Shown here one piece after another: positions 14,089 through 18,208 of a stretch of 18,208 bases of DNA. The notes beneath the pieces are model-generated. The model did no database searches, was not told the DNA's origin, and saw only the letters and a program-made list of their open reading frames with translations. The first letter of the stretch is position 1. Each line of letters starts with the position of its first letter. The stretch comes from Sporomusa sp. (GTDB lineage Bacteria > Bacillota_C > Negativicutes > Sporomusales > Sporomusaceae), in the NCBI GenBank assembly GCA_029256645.1, contig JAQSXM010000013.1:1-18208 (forward strand), read 5' to 3'. The position numbers were made by a program, and so were the translations under genes.

Positions 14089-14481
14089 GTGGTAGGTATT
14101 GTTGTGGTTTCGCACAGTGCCAAGATCGCCGAGGGAATCTGCGAATTGGCCGGCCAAATGGCGGCGCCTGGACAGAAGCTGGTTGCCGCAGGCGGTATGA
14201 CCGATGGGAGCATCGGCACAGATGCATTCCGGATTCAGGCTGCGATCGAAGAAGCTAATACGGGGGATGGCGTTCTGGTTCTGGTCGATTTGGGCAGTGC
14301 TGTTCTTAGTGCCGAATTGGCACTGGAAATGCTGAGCGAAGAGCTAAAGGATCAAGTGAAAATCGCCGATGCACCTATCCTTGAAGGGGCAGTTGCTGCT
14401 ACTGTGGAAGCCTCTGTTGGTCAATCGCTTGCGGCGGTACTAACAACCGCCGAGGGTGCGCGCGATCTAAGGAAACGATAA
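14089..14481 (+). CDS. dhaM: Phosphotransferase subunit DhaM (single EIIA-mannose-like domain)
   Basis: At 130 residues this contains only the EIIA-mannose-like domain, with the phospho-accepting histidine in VVSHSAK (H9) and the family segment GTDAFRIQAAIEEA followed by VLVDLGSAV. E. coli DhaM has extra HPr and enzyme I-like domains; this short Gram-positive form must take phosphate from a separate HPr, consistent with an HPr gene 59 nt downstream. The GTG start lies 3 nt after dhaL with CAGGGGG upstream, so translation is probably coupled. There is no sign of truncation for this subtype. Confidence 0.95.
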   Translation: MVGIVVVSHSAKIAEGICELAGQMAAPGQKLVAAGGMTDGSIGTDAFRIQAAIEEANTGDGVLVLVDLGSAVLSAELALEMLSEELKDQVKIADAPILEGAVAATVEASVGQSLAAVLTTAEGARDLRKR

Positions 14482-14540
14482 GAGATCATAACAGGATTTT
14501 TACGTGGTAGCATACCATACTAGATTGGTTGGAGGATCAG

Positions 14541-14807
14541 ATGATAGAAATTAAACTGGTGTTAACCAATGCAGCCGGGTTGCATGCCAGGCCGGCTGCA
14601 CAGTTTATCCAGGCAGCAGCAGCCTTTAAAAGCAAAATAACTATTCAGTCTGGCAGCAAAAGGGCTGATGCCAAAAGCATTTTGGCTGTAATGGGTATGG
14701 GTTTGGGACCGGGAGCTGAATTCTTGCTGACTGCTGATGGCCTGGATGAAGGTGAGTGTATAGCAGCATTACAAGCCTTGGTTGAAAGCAATTTTGGCGA
14801 GAGATAG
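14541..14807 (+). CDS. HPr family phosphocarrier protein
   Basis: An 88-residue complete HPr. The active-site histidine is in GLHARPAA (H15), and the regulatory serine position is in AKSILAVMG (S46), so both enzyme I and HPr kinase could act on it. The ATG at 14541 is chosen over an upstream in-frame TTG at 14529 because GGAGG at 14531-14535 is then correctly placed and the domain begins at once. As the last gene of the dha operon it is probably the phosphate donor for DhaM, possibly a dedicated paralogue and not the general PTS HPr. No enzyme I gene is present in the window. Whether this is the cell's only HPr cannot be told from here. Confidence 0.94.
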   Translation: MIEIKLVLTNAAGLHARPAAQFIQAAAAFKSKITIQSGSKRADAKSILAVMGMGLGPGAEFLLTADGLDEGECIAALQALVESNFGER

Positions 14808-14857
14808 AGGGTGGCTGATAATAGCATATTATTTTATTTCCCGGCAATAATCTTCCA

Positions 14858-14896
14858 GACAAGCCGGCAGTTGGGACTGCCGGCTTGTCCGATTTT
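14858..14896 (+). terminator. Terminator of the dha operon
   Basis: GACAAGCCGGCAGT (14858-14871) and ACTGCCGGCTTGTC (14876-14889) form a perfect 14-bp GC-rich stem with a TGGG loop, followed by CGATTTT. The T tract is short but the stem is very stable. Confidence 0.82.
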
Positions 14897-14938
14897 CCGA
14901 ACATTAATTTTGTTATTAATATAATCATTCGATTTTTA

Positions 14939-14968
14939 TTGACAGCCATTATCTGCTAGTGCTATGAT
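14939..14968 (+). promoter_or_regulatory. Sigma-A promoter of purB
   Basis: A perfect TTGACA (14939-14944) is followed after 18 nt by TATGAT (14963-14968). Transcription from about 14975 would give a leader of roughly 120 nt before purB. That leader has a small CTGTT/AACAG hairpin but no recognisable purine or other riboswitch core. The purB ribosome binding site is poor (AAGTGG). Confidence 0.75.
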
Positions 14969-15098
14969 AAACAAGGGAAAAAAGGGGAAAAACTAGATAG
15001 AGTTATTCTTGCAAATCAGAAGCTGTCATTTTGATTATGTAAAAAAATATAGGACTGCCTGTTAACACTCAGAACAGTTCGGAAAGCGAAGTGGTATC

Positions 15099-16391
15099 AT
15101 GATTGAACGTTATACGTATCCCGAGATGGGACGTATTTGGACTGACGAAAATGAATTCCAAACAATGCTTGACATTGAAATCGCGGCGTGTGAGGCTATG
15201 GCTAAGCTGGGGCAAATTCCGGCTGAAGCTGTACCTGTTATTAAAGAAAAGGCTAAGTTTTCGGTAGCGCGCATACGTGAAATTGAAAAGGAAACCCGCC
15301 ACGATATTTTAGCGTTTCTGACCGCAGTGGCTGAAAATGTGGGTGAGCCTGCTAAATACATTCACATGGGGTTAACCTCAAGTGATGTAAAAGACACGGC
15401 ATTAGGCGTGATGATGAAACAGGCTGCCGATATTATCATTGACGATCTTGTTAAATTTCGCGACATTCTAAAACGCCGGGCGGCAGAGCACAAGTATACA
15501 GCGATGATTGGCCGCACGCATGGCATTCATGCCGAACCACTTACGCTTGGGTTAAAGTTTGCTTTGTGGATGGATGAAACTGAACGCAATATTGAACGTG
15601 TTAAACGGGCTAAAGATGCTGTCGCCATTGGCAAACTGTCCGGGGCTGTAGGCACCTATGCCAACATCGATCCGTATATAGAAACCCATGTGTGTCAACA
15701 AATGGGTATTAAAGCCGCTAAACTGGCCACTCAGGTTATTCAGCGTGACCGTCATGCGGAGTTTGTGACTACGCTGGCTATTGTAGCCGGTTCGCTGGAC
15801 AAATTTGCAACCGAGATCAGAAATCTGCAGCGCACCGATATTCGGGAAGCTGAAGAATATTTCCATCCAGGGCAAAAGGGCTCATCGGCAATGCCGCATA
15901 AACGCAACCCAATCACGTGTGAACGCGTGACAGGCTTAGCCCGGGTAGTGCGCGGTCATGCTATGGCTGCTCTTGAAGATATGCCATTATGGCATGAACG
16001 GGATATTTCCCATTCTTCAGTTGAACGGGTTATTTTGCCTGATAGTACCATTCTGGTTGATTATATGCTCCGGATTTTTACTGATGTTGTTGATCGCCTA
16101 TTGGTTTATCCTGAAGCAATGAAGGCCAATATCGAAAAAACCGGTGGTTTGATTTTTAGTCAGCGTGTATTACTAAAGCTTGTTGATAAAGGGGCTGTGC
16201 GTGAGGATGCTTACCGCTGGGTGCAGAGAAACGCTATGGCTAGATGGTTGGAAGGCGCAGACTTTAAAACCAATGTTATCGCCGATCCTGACATTAAGCA
16301 ATACCTTACAGCCGCAGATATCGAAGAGTGCTTTGAATATACCTATTATCTACGGCATGTAGATACTATTATGGCCCGCTTCGGGTTATAG
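15099..16391 (+). CDS. purB: Adenylosuccinate lyase
   Basis: A 430-residue enzyme of the fumarase/aspartase superfamily that performs two steps in purine synthesis, cleaving SAICAR to AICAR and adenylosuccinate to AMP, each releasing fumarate. Active-site landmarks are TSSDVKDTALG, GRTHGIHAEP with H141, and the superfamily signature GSSAMPHKRNP with the catalytic serine at S262/S263. The length is typical of the short bacterial (Bacillus/Thermotoga) type. The start at 15099 gives the usual MIERYTYPEM N-terminus but has only a weak Shine-Dalgarno. It has its own promoter upstream and is followed after 185 nt by purA, so both adenylosuccinate enzymes are adjacent. Confidence 0.97.
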   Translation: MIERYTYPEMGRIWTDENEFQTMLDIEIAACEAMAKLGQIPAEAVPVIKEKAKFSVARIREIEKETRHDILAFLTAVAENVGEPAKYIHMGLTSSDVKDTALGVMMKQAADIIIDDLVKFRDILKRRAAEHKYTAMIGRTHGIHAEPLTLGLKFALWMDETERNIERVKRAKDAVAIGKLSGAVGTYANIDPYIETHVCQQMGIKAAKLATQVIQRDRHAEFVTTLAIVAGSLDKFATEIRNLQRTDIREAEEYFHPGQKGSSAMPHKRNPITCERVTGLARVVRGHAMAALEDMPLWHERDISHSSVERVILPDSTILVDYMLRIFTDVVDRLLVYPEAMKANIEKTGGLIFSQRVLLKLVDKGAVREDAYRWVQRNAMARWLEGADFKTNVIADPDIKQYLTAADIEECFEYTYYLRHVDTIMARFGL

Positions 16392-16478
16392 AAAGAGCCT
16401 CCACCAGCTTTCATGAAGAATAAGTTATATAAGTGAACACTGCCACGACTGGATAGTAAAGGCCAGATGCAAGGTGTA

Positions 16479-16520
16479 CCGGAAAATGCGCAAACTGTTT
16501 GTATGTGTGCACATTTCCGG
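16479..16520 (+). promoter_or_regulatory. Hairpin in the purB-purA intergenic region
   Basis: CCGGAAA (16479-16485) and TTTCCGG (16514-16520) form a perfect 7-bp outer stem. Further pairing inside (TG/CA and GCA/TGC with single unpaired bases) gives an extended structure around a loop of about 13 nt. No T tract follows, so it is not a terminator. A second small stem, TGGCT/AGCCA (16537-16541, 16548-16552), lies between it and the purA start. No known riboswitch consensus was recognised. Confidence 0.4.
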
Positions 16521-16576
16521 GGAGCAGCGAAATAGATGGCTGTTTATAGCCAGTTGTGTATGAAAGGATTGATTAG

Positions 16577-17860
16577 ATGTCTTCTGTAGTTGTTATTGGC
16601 ACTCAATGGGGTGACGAAGGTAAAGGTAAAATTGTTGACTTTCTGGCTGAACAAGCCGATGTTGTTGTCCGTTATCAAGGTGGTAATAATGCCGGGCACA
16701 CGGTTGTTGTTAACGGCACTGAGTTTAAATTGCATTTATTACCTTCAGGGATACTGTATTCCGGTAAAAGATGTGTAGTTGGCAACGGCGTAGTTGTTGA
16801 TCCGGCTGTTATGATCAAAGAGCTTCAAGGCATGAAGGATAAGGGGATTGATACTTCAGGCCTTAAAGTGTCAAACCGGGCCCATGTAATTATGCCTTAT
16901 CACCGCTTGCTTGATGAAGTGGAAGAAGAATCCCGTGGTGACCGTAAAATTGGCACAACAAAACGGGGCATCGGCCCTTGCTATATGGATAAGAACTCCC
17001 GTGCAGGCATCCGGATGGTAGACTTGATGGATGAAGAAGAATTTTGCTTAAAGCTTGAGTATAACTTAGAGGCTAAAAATCATTTGCTTAAGGCTGTCTA
17101 CGGTGTCGAAGGCTTTGATTATGAGCAAGTGAAACAAGAGTATCTCGAATATGCCCGTCAGCTTAAACCGTATGTAACAGATACTGCGGCAGTGCTGCAT
17201 GCAGCTATCAAAAAAGGCGAAAAAGTGCTATTTGAGGGTGCGCAGGCTACCCTGCTTGATTTAGACCATGGAACTTACCCCTATGTAACCTCTTCCCACC
17301 CTATCGCTGGTGGGGCGTGCATTGGTGCCGGGGTAGGGCCAACGCAAATCAATAAAGTAATCGGCGTTGTTAAGGCATATACGACTCGAGTGGGTGAGGG
17401 GCCATTTCCAACTGAGCTTCATGATGAGGTCGGTCAGACAATCCGTGAACGGGGCCATGAATATGGTACAACAACCGGCCGTCCACGCCGTTGCGGCTGG
17501 ATGGACGCTTGTGTCGTCCGTTATGCTGGTTATGTCAGCGGTATTGATTATATGGCAATTACCCGCCTGGATATTCTTGACGGTTTGAAAACCCTTAAGA
17601 TTTGTACTGGCTATAAATATCAGGGAGAGATCTTAAACGAGTTCCCTGCCAGTCTCAAAGTATTGGCTCAGGTGGAACCGGTCTATGAGGAATTACCAGG
17701 TTGGGATGAGCCTACAAGTAGTATCCGCAAATATGACGATCTTCCGGTTAACGCCCGGCGTTATATTGAACGCTTAAGTGAAACTAGCGGTATTGGCATT
17801 GGTATTGTTTCTGTTGGGCCTGGACGAGAGCAGACCATCATTCTTGAGAATATGTTTTAA
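16577..17860 (+). CDS. purA: Adenylosuccinate synthetase
   Basis: At 427 residues this is the normal bacterial length. It makes adenylosuccinate from IMP, aspartate and GTP, the committed step towards AMP. The N-terminal P-loop-like GDEGKGK (12-18) includes the catalytic D13; NNAGHT supplies H41. Other landmarks are the IMP/Mg segments [35 protein letters not shown] and a C-terminal [11 protein letters not shown]. The start at 16577 has GAAAGGA upstream. In Bacillus purA also lies downstream of dnaC; here the dha locus and purB separate the two. A strong terminator follows. Confidence 0.98.
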   Translation: MSSVVVIGTQWGDEGKGKIVDFLAEQADVVVRYQGGNNAGHTVVVNGTEFKLHLLPSGILYSGKRCVVGNGVVVDPAVMIKELQGMKDKGIDTSGLKVSNRAHVIMPYHRLLDEVEEESRGDRKIGTTKRGIGPCYMDKNSRAGIRMVDLMDEEEFCLKLEYNLEAKNHLLKAVYGVEGFDYEQVKQEYLEYARQLKPYVTDTAAVLHAAIKKGEKVLFEGAQATLLDLDHGTYPYVTSSHPIAGGACIGAGVGPTQINKVIGVVKAYTTRVGEGPFPTELHDEVGQTIRERGHEYGTTTGRPRRCGWMDACVVRYAGYVSGIDYMAITRLDILDGLKTLKICTGYKYQGEILNEFPASLKVLAQVEPVYEELPGWDEPTSSIRKYDDLPVNARRYIERLSETSGIGIGIVSVGPGREQTIILENMF

Positions 17861-17877
17861 ATTATACAATAAGGAAA

Positions 17878-17911
17878 GTAACCTGCGAGAAAGCTCGCAG
17901 GTTACCTTTTT
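17878..17911 (+). terminator. Terminator of purA
   Basis: GTAACCTGCGAG (17878-17889) and CTCGCAGGTTAC (17894-17905) form a perfect 12-bp stem with an AAAG loop, followed by C and five Ts. Confidence 0.93.
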
Positions 17912-17954
17912 CCGGCTCCTGTGTCGAACCCTGTGAGAACTAAACAGAATTTGA

Positions 17955-17983
17955 TTGACAAGCCTGCTGACATCTTGTATAAT
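17955..17983 (+). promoter_or_regulatory. Consensus sigma-A promoter of the tRNA genes
   Basis: TTGACA (17955-17960) and TATAAT (17978-17983) are both perfect hexamers with the optimal 17-nt spacer. The start would be near 17990, about 10 nt before the first tRNA, as expected for a strongly expressed stable RNA operon. Confidence 0.93.
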
Positions 17984-17999
17984 TTTATCTTGTGAAGAT

Positions 18000-18075
18000 G
18001 ATCCACTAGCTCAGTCGGTAGAGCACCTGACTTTTAATCAGGGTGTCGATGGTTCGAGCCCATCGTGGATCACCA
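18000..18075 (+). tRNA. tRNA-Lys (anticodon UUU)
   Basis: A complete cloverleaf: acceptor GATCCAC/GTGGATC, D-arm GCTC...GAGC, anticodon stem CCTGA/TCAGG with loop CTTTTAA (anticodon TTT at 18033-18035), T-arm GATGG-TTCGAGC-CCATC, discriminator A and an encoded CCA. It is first in the tRNA operon. Confidence 0.97.
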
Positions 18076-18082
18076 TTTTTCT

Positions 18083-18157
18083 GGCCCGTTGGTCAAGCGG
18101 TTAAGACACCGCCCTTTCACGGCGGTATCAAGGGTTCGATTCCCTTACGGGTCACCA
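18083..18157 (+). tRNA. tRNA-Glu (anticodon UUC)
   Basis: A complete cloverleaf: acceptor GGCCCGT/ACGGGTC (one G-U pair), anticodon stem CCGCC/GGCGG with loop CTTTCAC (anticodon TTC), T-arm AGGGT-TCGATTC-CCTT region, discriminator A and an encoded CCA. It lies 7 nt after tRNA-Lys and is clearly co-transcribed. The 50 nt after it to the window edge hold a T run but no clear hairpin, so more tRNA genes may follow. Confidence 0.97.
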
Positions 18158-18208
18158 AATTTTTTTCGAGGTTCATATAGTCGTAAGTTCGATCTTGAGA
18201 ACAGGAGA

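Noticed and set aside
14975..15098. Possible riboswitch in the purB leader
   Set aside because: No conserved core of a purine, ZTP or PRPP riboswitch could be found; only a 5-bp CTGTT/AACAG stem is present.
18158..18208. A third tRNA or terminator after tRNA-Glu
   Set aside because: Only a T run is seen, with no preceding hairpin, and no acceptor or D-arm pattern can be assembled before the window ends.

Overview
The window looks like a chromosomal segment of an endospore-forming, low-to-moderate GC Firmicute. The best fit by inference is the Negativicutes/Sporomusaceae. The support is the core order MazG-like / yybS / gdpP / rplI / lonC / dnaB, the sporulation-associated LonC protease, a sporulation-kinase-like histidine kinase, Gram-positive style strong Shine-Dalgarno sites, and a single-domain DhaM with a free-standing HPr. 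No phylogeny could be run, so the family-level assignment is tentative. No insertion sequence, prophage or CRISPR array was seen.

Layout. (1) 1-1268: the 3' part of a PAS histidine kinase that enters from the left edge. (2) 1431-8561: a co-directional housekeeping block with a MazG-like protein, the YybS membrane protein, the c-di-AMP phosphodiesterase GdpP, ribosomal protein L9, LonC and the replicative helicase DnaB, closed by a strong terminator at 8583. (3) 8843-9472: a hemolysin III/PAQR-type membrane protein with its own promoter and a bidirectional terminator. (4) 9511-10177: a stretch with no long gene that holds two very small minus-strand genes (33 and 38 codons). Each has a near-perfect Shine-Dalgarno site and encodes a hydrophobic segment; two minus-strand terminators lie between them. 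(5) 10178-14807: a dihydroxyacetone kinase locus. A sigma-54 activator with an HPr-like N-terminal domain is followed by a sigma-54 type promoter, then dhaK, dhaL, dhaM and a stand-alone HPr. (6) 15099-17860: purB and purA, the two adenylosuccinate enzymes. (7) 18000-18157: tRNA-Lys(UUU) and tRNA-Glu(UUC) behind a consensus sigma-A promoter.

How the genes work together. In the Dha locus, phosphate should flow from PEP through enzyme I (not in this window) to HPr H15, then DhaM H9, then DhaL-bound ADP, and finally to dihydroxyacetone held on DhaK H219. The regulator carries its own HPr-like domain with the phosphorylatable His retained, so it could read the state of the same phosphorelay. Its target would be the TGG-N10-GC promoter just downstream.

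The most interesting signals are the HPr-domain activator with its promoter, the two unlisted small membrane-protein genes (one with a sigma-E/sigma-K-like -10 element), and a perfect 9-bp dyad that hides the ribosome binding site of the MazG-like gene.
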